DNA of 64,000 nt, from the NCBI GenBank assembly GCA_964384205.1, contig CAYLKS010000005.1:18573-82572 (forward strand), in the 5' to 3' direction. A model generated the notes under the pieces. That model had not been told where the DNA came from and did not search any database. It saw nothing but the letters and a program-made list of their open reading frames with translations. Position 1 is the first letter of the stretch. Each line of letters begins with the position of its first letter. Source of the DNA: CAYLKS01 sp964384205 [NCBI: uncultured bacterium] (GTDB taxonomy: Bacteria > JAGOEH01). The translations under genes and the position numbers were made by a program. Below are positions 44,982 through 55,507 of this stretch, piece after piece.

Positions 44982-47900
44982 CTACATTACATATTCCTGC
45001 CAGTTTTTAATTTTCAGATTTTTATATTTTTGAAAATAAATAGATTCTATAAATCTTTTACCAAATTGCAAATTAGTAATCAATGGAACATTATAATCAA
45101 CTGCTGTACGTCTTATTATATAATCATTATCAAGTTCTTCTTTTTCATAATTTTTAGGAATATTGATAACAAGATCTATTTTACCATTTGTCAAGTAAGT
45201 TAAAACATTAGGCTCTTTTTTATCAAGTGGCCAATGCAAGATTTCGACATCTATTCCATTTTGTTTTAAAAAATCAGCTGTACCACATGTAGCATAAATT
45301 TTAAATCCCAATTCTTGAATTAATTTTGAACTCTCCAGAAACATTGCTTTACTTTCTAAAGGACCTGTAGACAATAAAACTGCTTTTTTCGGAATAGTAT
45401 AACCTACAGAGATTAAACTCTTCAGAAAAGCCTCATAAAAATCATCTCCAATACAACCTACTTCACCGGTAGATGCCATTTCAACACCAATAATAGGATC
45501 AGACCCCTTTAATCTTTTAAAAGAAAATTGAGGTGCCTTAACTCCTACAAAATCAATATCAAACAATGAAAAATTTATATCTCCTACATTGTAACCCACC
45601 ATTAATTTTGTAGCAACATCAATAAAATTTATCTTTGCAATCTTTGACACAAAAGGAAATGAACGAGATGCTCTTAAATTACACTCAATAACCTTAATAT
45701 AATTATCTTTTGCAATAAATTGAATATTAAACGGGCCAGTAATGCTTAATGAGCTGGCAATTTTTTTGGTAATTTTCCTGATCCTTTTTATTGTTTCAAA
45801 ATAAAGTCTCTGTGGTGGGAAAACAATTGTAGCATCTCCCGAATGTACTCCAGCGTTCTCTACATGTTCAGATATCGCATAAAGTTTTAATTCCCCATTT
45901 TCAGCAACCGCATCAACTTCTATTTCCTTTGCCCCAGTAATAAACTTACTAATAACAACAGGATGTTCACTTGAAATATCAGAAGCTTTTTTCAGGTACT
46001 CTATTAATTCATTTTCATTTAAGGCAATACTCATAGCAGCACCACTTAAAACATAACTTGGTCTAATTAATACAGGATAACCTACCCTTCTGGCAAACTC
46101 TTTTGCAGCCTCAAGGTTAGACAATTCCTGCCACTCTGGCTGGTCAATCCCTAAATCATCAAGCATTTTAGAAAATTTATGCCTATCTTCTGCTCTATCC
46201 ACAGATTCTGCTGGGGTGCCCAGAATATTCACTCCACTCTTACTTAATGGAATAGCAAGATTATTCGCAGTTTGGCCTCCCATTGAAATAATAATTCCTT
46301 TAGGAATTTCTAACTCATATATATCCATAACTCGCTCATAAGTCAATTCCTCAAAATATAATTTATGGGCAATATCATAATCAGTACTTACTGTCTCAGG
46401 ATTACAATTTATAATAATAGATTTATAACCAAGCTCATTTAATGTAAAAATGGAACTTACAGAACACCAATCAAATTCCACAGAGGAACCAATCCTATAA
46501 GGACCACCTCCAAGTACTATAACCTGATTTCTTTTATTATTTGAAATATCATGAAAAGAAGCATTATATGTCATATATAAATAATTTGTATTTGCTGGAA
46601 CCTCTCCCGCCAATGTATCAATCTGCTTTACATAAGGGATAATTCCTAATTTTTTTCTTTTTTCTCTTACCTCTATCTCATTATTGTCAATCAAGTTTGC
46701 AATTTGTTTATCAGAAAATCCTTTCCTCTTTAATTCTAATAAAATATCAAAATTCAAATCTTCTATTGTTTTATTTTCGATATATTTCTCCAAAGAAACA
46801 ATATTATTTATCTTATTTATAAACCAACTATTAATTTTTGTTAATTCACATATTTTATCAACAGAATAACCATTTTTTAATGCCTTTGCAATAGCAAAAA
46901 TTCTCTTATCCGTTGGATTCTGAAGTTCATTATCAATATCATCAAAATCAAATACATCAGATTGTAATCCAGCCACACCAATATCTAACATCCTTATAGA
47001 TTTTTGAATAGCCTCTTCAAAGCTCCTACCAATTGCCATAACTTCACCAACAGATTTCATCTCAGAACCTAAGACATTTGAAACTCTTTTAAATTTCTGC
47101 AAATCCCATCTCGGAAATTTTACAACAACATAATCTAAAGCCGGTTCAAAAAAAGCAGAAGTTTTCTTAGTAACTGAATTTTTTATATTCTCAAGATTAT
47201 ATCCTAATCCTAATTTTGCAGCAACAAATGCCAGAGGATATCCAGTTGCTTTTGAAGCCAAAGCAGAACTTCTCGACAACCTCGCATTCACTTCAATAAT
47301 TCTATAATCATCAGAATGAACATCATAAGCATACTGAATATTGCATTCTCCAACAATACCAAGACTTCTTATTGTTTTAATTGCTATAGATCTGAGCTTA
47401 AAATACTCCTCTGCATATAATGTCTGAATAGGAGCAACGACAATACTTTCTCCCGTATGAATCCCCATAGGATCAAAATTTTCCATCGAACATACAGTAA
47501 TGCAATTATCATCTTTATCTCTAACAACTTCAAATTCAATCTCCTTCCAGCCTTCTAAATATTCTTCAACAAGAATTTGTTTACTGGAAGCAAATGCCTT
47601 TTTCACCATACTAATAAATTCTTCCATATTTGCAACAACACCTGAACCCAACCCACCAAGAGCAAATGCAACCCTCACCATAACAGGAAAGCCAATCTTC
47701 TCCGCTGCTGCAATAGCATCATCTAAATTGTCAACAGCATAACTATTAGGATACTTTAATCCAAGACCATCTAAATGCTTTTTAAATAACTCCCTATCTT
47801 CGGTTATTTCAATAGATTTAATTGGAGTTCCCAGAACTTCTACATTATATTTATCTAAAATACCTTTTTTATATAAACTAACACCTACATTTAAAGCACT

Positions 47901-48164
47901 TTGTCCTCCAAATCCCAAAAATATACTGTCAGGCTTTTCCTTTTCAATAACCTTTTCTACAAAATCATCCTCAATAGGCAAAAAATATACTTTATCTGCA
48001 AATTTCTCCCCTGTTTGCACAGTGGCAATATTGGGATTAATCAATACAACTTCAATATTCTCCTCTTTTAATGCTTTTATCGCTTGAGAACCAGAATAAT
48101 CAAATTCACCTGCCTGTCCAATCTTTATAGCACCAGAACCCAATACTAATACTTTATTTATCAT
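44982..48164 (-). CDS. carB: Carbamoyl-phosphate synthase large subunit
   Basis: A full-length 1060-residue CarB. It has two homologous ATP-grasp halves (about 1-400 and 550-930), an oligomerisation domain between them (about 400-550) and a C-terminal allosteric domain (about 935-1060, with SKLIQELGFKIYATCGTADF). VLGSGAIKIGQAGEFDYSGS and VLGGGPYRIGSSVEFDWCSV start the two halves. It makes carbamoyl phosphate for arginine and pyrimidines. The start overlaps the carA stop by four bases (ATGA). No terminator is apparent behind it. Confidence 0.98.
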   Translation of the reverse strand: MINKVLVLGSGAIKIGQAGEFDYSGSQAIKALKEENIEVVLINPNIATVQTGEKFADKVYFLPIEDDFVEKVIEKEKPDSIFLGFGGQSALNVGVSLYKKGILDKYNVEVLGTPIKSIEITEDRELFKKHLDGLGLKYPNSYAVDNLDDAIAAAEKIGFPVMVRVAFALGGLGSGVVANMEEFISMVKKAFASSKQILVEEYLEGWKEIEFEVVRDKDDNCITVCSMENFDPMGIHTGESIVVAPIQTLYAEEYFKLRSIAIKTIRSLGIVGECNIQYAYDVHSDDYRIIEVNARLSRSSALASKATGYPLAFVAAKLGLGYNLENIKNSVTKKTSAFFEPALDYVVVKFPRWDLQKFKRVSNVLGSEMKSVGEVMAIGRSFEEAIQKSIRMLDIGVAGLQSDVFDFDDIDNELQNPTDKRIFAIAKALKNGYSVDKICELTKINSWFINKINNIVSLEKYIENKTIEDLNFDILLELKRKGFSDKQIANLIDNNEIEVREKRKKLGIIPYVKQIDTLAGEVPANTNYLYMTYNASFHDISNNKRNQVIVLGGGPYRIGSSVEFDWCSVSSIFTLNELGYKSIIINCNPETVSTDYDIAHKLYFEELTYERVMDIYELEIPKGIIISMGGQTANNLAIPLSKSGVNILGTPAESVDRAEDRHKFSKMLDDLGIDQPEWQELSNLEAAKEFARRVGYPVLIRPSYVLSGAAMSIALNENELIEYLKKASDISSEHPVVISKFITGAKEIEVDAVAENGELKLYAISEHVENAGVHSGDATIVFPPQRLYFETIKRIRKITKKIASSLSITGPFNIQFIAKDNYIKVIECNLRASRSFPFVSKIAKINFIDVATKLMVGYNVGDINFSLFDIDFVGVKAPQFSFKRLKGSDPIIGVEMASTGEVGCIGDDFYEAFLKSLISVGYTIPKKAVLLSTGPLESKAMFLESSKLIQELGFKIYATCGTADFLKQNGIDVEILHWPLDKKEPNVLTYLTNGKIDLVINIPKNYEKEELDNDYIIRRTAVDYNVPLITNLQFGKRFIESIYFQKYKNLKIKNWQEYVM

Positions 48165-49234
48165 AATGCCCTCCCAAACATATCAAACACAAATGTCGTA
48201 TCATCAGGTCCCGGTGAAGCTTCTGGATGAAACTGAGTTGCAAAAAACGGTTTTGAAACATGAATTATACCCTCATTTGTATTATCATTCAAATTATAAA
48301 ACCATATACGCCAGTCTTCTCCAAGAGAAGAGGAATTAATAGCATAACCATGATTCTGAGATGTTATAAAATTTCTTATAGTCCCACTTTCTCTACACGG
48401 CTGATTATGTCCTCTGTGACCATATTTCATCTTATATGTTTTTGCTCCTGTGGCCAAAGCCATAATCTGCGAACCAAAACAAATACCAAAAGTCGGTTTA
48501 TTTAATTCCAATAATTTTCTTGTATTCTCTATTGTTTCTACTGCTCTTATAGGATTGCCAGGACCATTAGATATTAGATAACCATCTGCTTGCTCCTTAT
48601 AAAACTCCCAATTCCAGGGAACCCGTATTACTGTAATATCTCTTTTCAAAAGTTCTCTAATAATATTATTTTTCGTACCACAATCAATCAACACTACTTT
48701 TTTCTTCCCTTTCTTATATACAATAGGCTCTTTTATACTAACTTCTTTCACAAGGTTATCCTTATCTGGATCATAAAAATCAATATATTGATCATCAAAT
48801 ACAATTTTTGCAAGCATCACACCTTTTTCTCTTAACTTAATAGCCAATGCTCTTGTATCAATACCACTTATTGCTGGGATTTTCTCTTCTGTTAACCACT
48901 GAGACAAAGATTTTTCTGATGCCCAATGATGATACATTTCAGAATAATCAGATACAATCAACCCCGTCAAATGTATTCTATCAGATTCAAAATATTTTAA
49001 TACCCCATCTTCCCTTTTCTTAAATGGAACTCCATAATTCCCGATCAATGGATAAGTCAATACAAGAATCTGTCCCTTATACGAAGGATCTGTAAGAGTT
49101 TCAGGATATCCTACCATCCCTGTATTAAATACAATCTCTCCTGAAACCAACTTTTCATAACCAAAAGAATAACCTATAAATTCTGATCCATCCTCTAAAA
49201 TTAATTTCGCCCTTTTCCTATTAAAATTAAACAT
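48161..49234 (-). CDS. carA: Carbamoyl-phosphate synthase small (glutaminase) subunit
   Basis: A 357-residue glutaminase subunit. KLILEDGSEFIGYSFG starts the N-domain. The catalytic Cys is in TFGICFGSQIMALATG and the His-Glu pair in QFHPEASPGP. The oxyanion-side sequence reads CFGSQ rather than the common CLGHQ, a minor variation. ATG 49234 is used because AAGGAAA precedes it. An upstream in-frame start at 49291 would lie inside the promoter. Confidence 0.96.
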   Translation of the reverse strand: MFNFNRKRAKLILEDGSEFIGYSFGYEKLVSGEIVFNTGMVGYPETLTDPSYKGQILVLTYPLIGNYGVPFKKREDGVLKYFESDRIHLTGLIVSDYSEMYHHWASEKSLSQWLTEEKIPAISGIDTRALAIKLREKGVMLAKIVFDDQYIDFYDPDKDNLVKEVSIKEPIVYKKGKKKVVLIDCGTKNNIIRELLKRDITVIRVPWNWEFYKEQADGYLISNGPGNPIRAVETIENTRKLLELNKPTFGICFGSQIMALATGAKTYKMKYGHRGHNQPCRESGTIRNFITSQNHGYAINSSSLGEDWRIWFYNLNDNTNEGIIHVSKPFFATQFHPEASPGPDDTTFVFDMFGRAL

Positions 49235-49262
49235 AGCATTTCCTTTTTTTAAAAAATTTGTT

Positions 49263-49291
49263 ATTATAGCAAATATATACAAATAAGTCAA
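49263..49291 (-). promoter_or_regulatory. Sigma-70-type promoter of carAB
   Basis: Minus strand: TTGACT (49291-49286), 17 bases, TATAAT (49268-49263). The leader is about 22 bases, with no room for a pyrimidine attenuator. Confidence 0.82.
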
Positions 49292-49733
49292 GTAATTTTA
49301 TATTATTTTTAATATTTAAAAAATATTTTTAATTAAATTCAAGCTATACCATAGATTTTTTTAAACATATCTATCTTAAAAACTTAAAATCTATTACAAA
49401 ATAAAAGCCAACTAAATTATCCGTATTATGAAGTTGTATAAAGTTACCTAACTATACAATGAATTTTTCTCAACTATTTACCCAGAGCATGCTATTAAAA
49501 TTTCAACACTCTATATATTCCATATATATTTTACCTTGCCACAAATACATAAATAATAAACCAATATTCATTAAAATTATAGTCTTTTATTATATAAAAA
49601 ATTTTTTAAAGAATAATAATGTATTATATTTACAAAAAAACAAAAATACTTTAAATAATCCAAATAATTTTTACTATCAAAAACATATTTGAAAAACTAT
49701 ATTTGAAGTTGACAATTAATTTCAAATAAATAC
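49292..49733 (+). other. AT-rich gap with no convincing gene
   Basis: A 77-codon open frame (49459-49692, plus) is low in complexity, has no ribosome site and resembles nothing. I leave it out. No RNA or repeat was found. Confidence 0.55.
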
Positions 49734-49769
49734 AAAAAAGGACATGATTTAAAACAATCATGCCCTTTT
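49734..49769 (-). terminator. Intrinsic terminator after pepF
   Basis: On the minus strand, GGGCATGATT pairs with AATCATGTCC (one G-U) around a short loop. A T-rich run follows. It ends about 24 bases after the pepF stop. Confidence 0.85.
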
Positions 49770-49792
49770 AAAAATATTATAATACTAAATAT

Positions 49793-51673
49793 TTACTTTA
49801 AACCTGCAAGTTTAGATATTTCTTTTATAACTTCTTGCATTCTTTTCATTGTAATATTAAATGCCTCAGGGCCTAATGGATCAATACCAGCATCTCTAAT
49901 TAAATCCAATGGATATTTAGAACACCCGCCTTTTAAAATTTTCATATAATTTTTAACTTCTTTTTTATTATGGATAACTTTCTCTGCAAAAGCAGTAGAA
50001 TAAATCAAAGATGTAGCATATTGATAAACATAGAAGTTATAATAAAAATGAGGTATATATTCCCATTCATAAGCATCTTCAGGATCTATAATACAAATAC
50101 CTTTATCATGTCCATAATATAACTTTAATAAATCATAATAAATTTTACTCAAAGTCTCTCCTGTAAGGGGTTCGCCTTTTTCTACTTTCTCATGAAAAAT
50201 CAATTCAAATTCTGCAAACAATGTTTGTCTAAAAATTGTTTGTCTCAAATTCTCAAGATATGAGCCTAATAAAAACATTTTTTCTTCTTTAGATTTTACT
50301 TTTTTAACAAGATAATGATTCAATAAATTCTCATTAAAAGTTGATGCTATTTCTGCTACAAAAATCGGATATTGAGATTTTGCATAAGGTTGATATTTAT
50401 TAGACAAATAACTATGCATTGTATGGCCCATTTCATGAAATAAAGTACTAAGAGATTCATAATCTCCATTCCAATTAATCAAAATGTAAGGATGTACATC
50501 ATAAGCAGAACCAGAAGAATATGCACCACTTCTTTTACCAGCTGTAGGCATAAAATCAATCCATCTTTCAGCAAATGCTCTTTCCACAGTATTTGTATAT
50601 TCTTTTCCTAAAACTTTTAATGCTTTAGGGAAGATTTTTCGTGCATCTTCTATAGAATATTTTAAATCAACTTTTTTTACTAAAGGCACATACAAATCAT
50701 AATAATGTAATGTATCAACTCCTAATAATTTTTTTCTCAAAATTAAATATTCATGTAATACATTCAAATTTTTATGAATCTGGTCAATCAAATTTGTATA
50801 AACCGAAGTTGGGATATTATTTGCAGATAATGCTCTTTCAAGGCATGATTTATAATTTCTATTTTTCGCATAAAAATAATGATTTTTAGCATTTGCAACC
50901 AAATTAACAGCCATTGTATTTTTGTATTTCCCATAATTTTCAAATAATGCCTTAAAAATTTTTGCCCGGTCTTCTCTTACATTTGTGGATCTATATTTTA
51001 CATAATTAGGTGCTGTTAATGTAATCTCTTCACCAGTTGATAATTTAACCTTAGGTCTTGGCATTTCGGTATTATCAAATATAGAATAAAGTTCGTCAGC
51101 AGAGGATGTAATAAGACTTGCAGAAGCTAATATTTTTTCTTCATTAGGAGATAATGTATGCGGTTTTTGTCTTATAACATCATACAAAAAAGAACTAAAT
51201 TCTTCTAATTCTTTTTTCTTTTCAATAAACCCCATCAACTTAGCAGAATCTACAGCAACTAATTCCGGATTTATAAAAGAAGTCTTTTCCCCAAATTTAG
51301 TCCATAATACACTAACTTTTTGAATCAATTCTTGATTTTTTGAAACTCTTAAATCCTGATCAACCATTTTTGATGCATAAGAATATAATCTCGATAATTC
51401 TTTTGAATAATCAAAATAAAATCTCAAAGCTTTATACAAGGCTTCAGGAGAATCTGTTAAATGACCTTTAAAGTTATCAAATTCGCTCAATTTTGATTCT
51501 AACTCTGCTCTTTTTGCTTCCCATACATCAACAGAAGGATACAAATCTGCAAGATTCCATTTGTACTTATCAGGAACTTCTTTTCTTTCCAATATTTTAG
51601 CATTCGACGAATTAACCTGAGATAACACAAATAAACTTAATAACATCCACAAAACCACCTTTTTAAAATTCAT
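49793..51673 (-). CDS. pepF: Oligoendopeptidase F (M3B), exported
   Basis: An M3 metallopeptidase of 626 residues. The zinc motif is HEMGH (413-417) in LFHEMGHTMH, with the third ligand in the Glu about 25 residues later (AEIASTFNE). KWNLADLYPS and RQTIFRQTLFAEFE are PepF signatures. Unlike the classical cytoplasmic enzyme, it begins with a clear signal peptide (VVLWMLLSLFVLSQVNSSNA), so it probably trims peptides in the periplasm or outside. GAGGAGG precedes the ATG. It is monocistronic between a promoter and a strong terminator. Confidence 0.94.
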   Translation of the reverse strand: MNFKKVVLWMLLSLFVLSQVNSSNAKILERKEVPDKYKWNLADLYPSVDVWEAKRAELESKLSEFDNFKGHLTDSPEALYKALRFYFDYSKELSRLYSYASKMVDQDLRVSKNQELIQKVSVLWTKFGEKTSFINPELVAVDSAKLMGFIEKKKELEEFSSFLYDVIRQKPHTLSPNEEKILASASLITSSADELYSIFDNTEMPRPKVKLSTGEEITLTAPNYVKYRSTNVREDRAKIFKALFENYGKYKNTMAVNLVANAKNHYFYAKNRNYKSCLERALSANNIPTSVYTNLIDQIHKNLNVLHEYLILRKKLLGVDTLHYYDLYVPLVKKVDLKYSIEDARKIFPKALKVLGKEYTNTVERAFAERWIDFMPTAGKRSGAYSSGSAYDVHPYILINWNGDYESLSTLFHEMGHTMHSYLSNKYQPYAKSQYPIFVAEIASTFNENLLNHYLVKKVKSKEEKMFLLGSYLENLRQTIFRQTLFAEFELIFHEKVEKGEPLTGETLSKIYYDLLKLYYGHDKGICIIDPEDAYEWEYIPHFYYNFYVYQYATSLIYSTAFAEKVIHNKKEVKNYMKILKGGCSKYPLDLIRDAGIDPLGPEAFNITMKRMQEVIKEISKLAGLK

Positions 51674-51706
51674 ATTTCCTCCTCTGAAATTTTGTTAATT
51701 TTATTA

Positions 51707-51736
51707 ATAATAGAAAATTTTTTATCTTTTTGTCAA
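51707..51736 (-). promoter_or_regulatory. Sigma-70-type promoter of pepF
   Basis: Minus strand: TTGACA (51736-51731), 18 bases, TATTAT (51712-51707). Confidence 0.7.
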
Positions 51737-51760
51737 GTTTAGAATCTTATTTTTTAATGT

Positions 51761-52546
51761 TTAAACAAAATACTTAATTGCATTTTCAAAAATTTTCATT
51801 CCCATACCTGATGAAAAAATATCTTTTTTCCCAACATACCATAAAGGATGATTATAGTTAGTATGAAAAGCCTCCGGATGTGGCATTAAACCGAATATCC
51901 TGCCATCAGGACTGCATATTCCAGCAATTGCATCAATTGAACCATTAGGATTATAGGGAAAATCCATTGTAGGCTCTAAACTAATTGGATGAACATATTG
52001 AAAAACAACCTGATTATTTGCTTTTAATGTAGATAACACATTTTCATTACACACAAATTTGCCCTCTCCATGCCTAATAGGAACTTCAATATAATCAATG
52101 TCTTTAGTAAAAACACACGGAGAGTTTTTATTCGCTTTTAACATAACCCAATCATCCCTATATCCTGGATTATCATTATGAGTTAAAGATGCCACCTGTT
52201 GGTGTTTAAATTCAGGATTCCCCGGTAAAATCCCAAGTTTTACCAGTGTCTGAAACCCATTACATATACCTATAATCAAATTATCTTTACTTATATATTC
52301 CATTAACTGATCATATAACTTATATTTAAACTTAATTGCTAAAACTCTTCCCGATGCTATATGATCTCCAAAAGCAAAACCACCTATAAATGCCAATATT
52401 TGATAATCACTTAATTTTTTTGCACCCAAAATTATATCATTGATATGAACATATTCTATATTTGCTCCTGCTTTTTCAAATACAAAAGCTGTTTCTCTTT
52501 CACAATTTAATCCAAAACCAGTTAAAATTGCTACATTAGGCTTCAT
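51761..52546 (-). CDS. purQ: Phosphoribosylformylglycinamidine synthase glutaminase subunit
   Basis: A class I glutaminase of 261 residues that feeds ammonia to PurL. VAILTGFGLNCERETAFVFE is the N-terminus. The nucleophile Cys is in LIIGICNGFQTLVKLG, and the His-Glu pair is in FGLMPHPEAF. It is longer than the short Gram-positive PurQ and resembles the glutaminase domain of large PurL. I use ATG 52546, behind GGAGAGGAG, not the TTG at 52561. The start overlaps the purL stop by four bases (ATGA). Confidence 0.94.
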   Translation of the reverse strand: MKPNVAILTGFGLNCERETAFVFEKAGANIEYVHINDIILGAKKLSDYQILAFIGGFAFGDHIASGRVLAIKFKYKLYDQLMEYISKDNLIIGICNGFQTLVKLGILPGNPEFKHQQVASLTHNDNPGYRDDWVMLKANKNSPCVFTKDIDYIEVPIRHGEGKFVCNENVLSTLKANNQVVFQYVHPISLEPTMDFPYNPNGSIDAIAGICSPDGRIFGLMPHPEAFHTNYNHPLWYVGKKDIFSSGMGMKIFENAIKYFV

Positions 52547-55497
52547 AATTCTCCTCTCCAATTTTTATATAATTCATTTATATCAAGACCAATTTTACTA
52601 TCTTTTAAATTAATAAAAAATTTATATTCTGATGCCATTGTACCCAACAAACAATAATCTTTACAAATATATTCAAACTTTTCCTTACTATTTTTATCTA
52701 TTGTAACTATAAAAATACCAGGAGACTCATTAAATATAAACTCAAAAAAACCAAGTTTATATTTCTCTAATACATTATTTAAATTAAGATCCATTCCATA
52801 CCCAGAAGCAATGGACATCTTAAACAAACTATAAAAAATTCCTCCTATACCTGGAACAGCACAAGATTTTAAAATATTTTCTGAATTTAATTTCTCCATA
52901 ACATTATATAAATCTTTTAAATAATCTACATTTAAGGCAGGCACAACACAACCATGCTTTTCCTCATCTAAATATCTATAAAATTCACTTCCTGCCAATG
53001 AATTATATGGTGTACCTATTAAATAAACCAACTCATCACTTCTAATAGGTTGTAGTGTATGAATTTTTTCAAATTCTTCTATTCTACCTATTAAAGAAAA
53101 TAATAATGTTGGTGGTATAGATATTTTTTCACCATACATAATAGCATCGTTTTTCATACTATCTTTACCAGAAATCAAAGGAATATCAAAAGCTGTGGTA
53201 AAATCATACAGAGCTTTATTAGCTCTAACAAGTTGTGCTAACTTGTATTCACCATCTGGAGTTTTTTCGCTTTTCACTGGATCAGGCCAACAAAAATTAT
53301 CCAAGCCTGATAAATTAGAAATTTTCCCTCCAATTGATAAAACCTTTCTAATAGCATTATCTATAATCCAACCTGTCATATAATAGGTATCAATATACGA
53401 AAGATATGGATTTATTCCTTCAGATAATACTATCCCTTCTTTTGCACCAGGAAAAATTGAAAAAACAGTTGCTTCACTTGGAACATTTCTGTTTTTACCA
53501 ATAAAAGGCTTTATAACACTATTGCCTTTAACTTCATGATCATAATGCCTATAAATATCATCTTTTGCAGATAAATTTAATCTTGACAAAAATTCTCTTG
53601 CTATTTTAGCAAAATCTTTAACTTCTGGAAGTTCGGGAGAAACAAAATGTTTTTCTTCCCATCTTGCAACCAACTTCATTTGAGGAACACCATTATGAAG
53701 AAAATCCATATTCAAAAATGCCACTGTCTTATTATCATATAAAATATGAAAATACCCGCTATCAGTAAACTCTCCTAAAACAGACATTTCAACATTTCTC
53801 TTTTCAGCAAGCTTCTTTAATTCATCAATATTTTCAGGCGGAACAGCCAAAGTCATTCTTTCCTGTGCTTCAGAAATTAAAATTTCCCATGGATCAAGGC
53901 CTTTATATTTTAACGGAGCATTGGCAAGATCCATTCTACATCCATTTGTAAATTCTGCCATTTCACCAACACTAGATGATAATCCCCCTGCTCCATTATC
54001 CGTAATTGCAGTATATAATAATCTATCTCTTGCTTCTTTTAAAAAATCAAACATCATTTTTTGAGTAATTGGATCCCCAATCTGGACAGCTTGCGTTGGT
54101 GATTCTTCATGTAATTCTTCAGATGAAAATGTAGCACCATGGATACCATCCTTACCTATTCTACCGCCAACCATCACAATTTTATATCCCGGCTTTACTA
54201 CTTTTATTGATGTATCAATATTATTTATTGATCTTGGGAGATAACCAACTGTACCACAAAAAACTAAAGGCTTCCCAATATATTTATTATCAAATAATTC
54301 CCAGCCTCTACCATAAGGAATCCCACTTTGATTACCACCATCAATAACACCTTTGTGCACACCTTCTCTAATTCTCACAGGATGTAATATTCCTTTAGGT
54401 AATTCATCTTGGTAATTTATATCTCCAAAACAATATCCCCAGGTATTTATTAATAATTCAGCTCCAAGACCTGTACCAGCAGGATCCCTATTAACTCCAA
54501 CAATACCCGTCATAGCTCCACCATATGGATCAAGTGCTGACGGACTATTATGAGTTTCTACTTTATAAACAATATTCAAATCATCATTAAATTTTATAAC
54601 TCCTGCATTATCATCGAAAACCGAAACCAAAAAATCAACTCTCTTAGAAATTTCTTTAGTAGATCTTTTAATAAAATCTTTAAATAAAGAACTTATTTCC
54701 TCTTTATTACCTTTCTCATAATAATCTATATGCGCATTAAATATCTTATGCTTACAATGTTCTGACCATGTCTGTGCTAAAGCCTCCAATTCTACATCTG
54801 TAGCTTTATTAGATAAACCTACTTCTTTTCTTTTTTCAATTTCAAATTCATTCCTATAATATTTTTGAATAGCTTTCATCTCTTCCAATGTCAAAGATAA
54901 AACCCTTTCTTTTGATAACTTCATCAATTCATTATCTGAAATTTCAAGATCAATTTCAATAACTGTAGGCTTATGGTTTATTCTAACCTCAGGAATATAC
55001 ATATCAATTCCATTTGACAACATTTGAGATTTTGAAACGATCCTTATATTTTCAATTAATTCATTAGCTAAAAAATCAAATCCTATCTTTCTAAAATCGC
55101 CCTCTTTCAAAGAACTCGCTTTAAAATAATATATTTTTTCTGTAAAAACTTTAATATACTTCTGAGCAATACCTGTAATATCAGAAATAGCAACTCTTGC
55201 ACTCTTACCCACTGAATCTGTTACTCCGGGCTTAAAACCAATAATTATAGCAGTATCAAATTCTTCCTCTAATAATCCTTCATAAGAAGAAATTTCCAGA
55301 ACAGGATCTGCAAATTCCATTTTAATTTTATTAAGTTCACTATCAGAGAGTTCTTTCTCAGATAATATTTTAAATACCTTATGAATATACAAATTTTCTA
55401 TATCATAAGAGAAATACTGATTCAACTTCTTTTTAATAGATAAAGCATCCCCATCTACAAAATCTTTTTTCAAAGCTATTTCAAGCCTATATAACAT
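52543..55497 (-). CDS. purL: Phosphoribosylformylglycinamidine synthase, PurL with PurS-like N-terminus
   Basis: A 984-residue FGAM synthase. Residues about 1-80 and 85-175 resemble two PurS-like modules. The catalytic core follows, with TWSEHCKHKIFN, ETHNSPSALDPYGGAMTG and the second half's LISGKDSMKNDA. The separate glutaminase gene purQ lies just downstream, so the protein is intermediate between the short PurL that needs PurS and the single-chain enzyme with fused PurQ. GGAGGT precedes the ATG. It is ten bases after the DUF116 gene. Confidence 0.93.
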   Translation of the reverse strand: MLYRLEIALKKDFVDGDALSIKKKLNQYFSYDIENLYIHKVFKILSEKELSDSELNKIKMEFADPVLEISSYEGLLEEEFDTAIIIGFKPGVTDSVGKSARVAISDITGIAQKYIKVFTEKIYYFKASSLKEGDFRKIGFDFLANELIENIRIVSKSQMLSNGIDMYIPEVRINHKPTVIEIDLEISDNELMKLSKERVLSLTLEEMKAIQKYYRNEFEIEKRKEVGLSNKATDVELEALAQTWSEHCKHKIFNAHIDYYEKGNKEEISSLFKDFIKRSTKEISKRVDFLVSVFDDNAGVIKFNDDLNIVYKVETHNSPSALDPYGGAMTGIVGVNRDPAGTGLGAELLINTWGYCFGDINYQDELPKGILHPVRIREGVHKGVIDGGNQSGIPYGRGWELFDNKYIGKPLVFCGTVGYLPRSINNIDTSIKVVKPGYKIVMVGGRIGKDGIHGATFSSEELHEESPTQAVQIGDPITQKMMFDFLKEARDRLLYTAITDNGAGGLSSSVGEMAEFTNGCRMDLANAPLKYKGLDPWEILISEAQERMTLAVPPENIDELKKLAEKRNVEMSVLGEFTDSGYFHILYDNKTVAFLNMDFLHNGVPQMKLVARWEEKHFVSPELPEVKDFAKIAREFLSRLNLSAKDDIYRHYDHEVKGNSVIKPFIGKNRNVPSEATVFSIFPGAKEGIVLSEGINPYLSYIDTYYMTGWIIDNAIRKVLSIGGKISNLSGLDNFCWPDPVKSEKTPDGEYKLAQLVRANKALYDFTTAFDIPLISGKDSMKNDAIMYGEKISIPPTLLFSLIGRIEEFEKIHTLQPIRSDELVYLIGTPYNSLAGSEFYRYLDEEKHGCVVPALNVDYLKDLYNVMEKLNSENILKSCAVPGIGGIFYSLFKMSIASGYGMDLNLNNVLEKYKLGFFEFIFNESPGIFIVTIDKNSKEKFEYICKDYCLLGTMASEYKFFINLKDSKIGLDINELYKNWRGEL

Positions 55498-55507
55498 TGT
55501 ACCTCCA

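Noticed and set aside
49459-49692. 77-codon plus-strand frame in the gap before pepF
   Set aside because: Low-complexity Asn/Ile/Lys sequence without ribosome site or promoter; expected by chance in AT-rich DNA.
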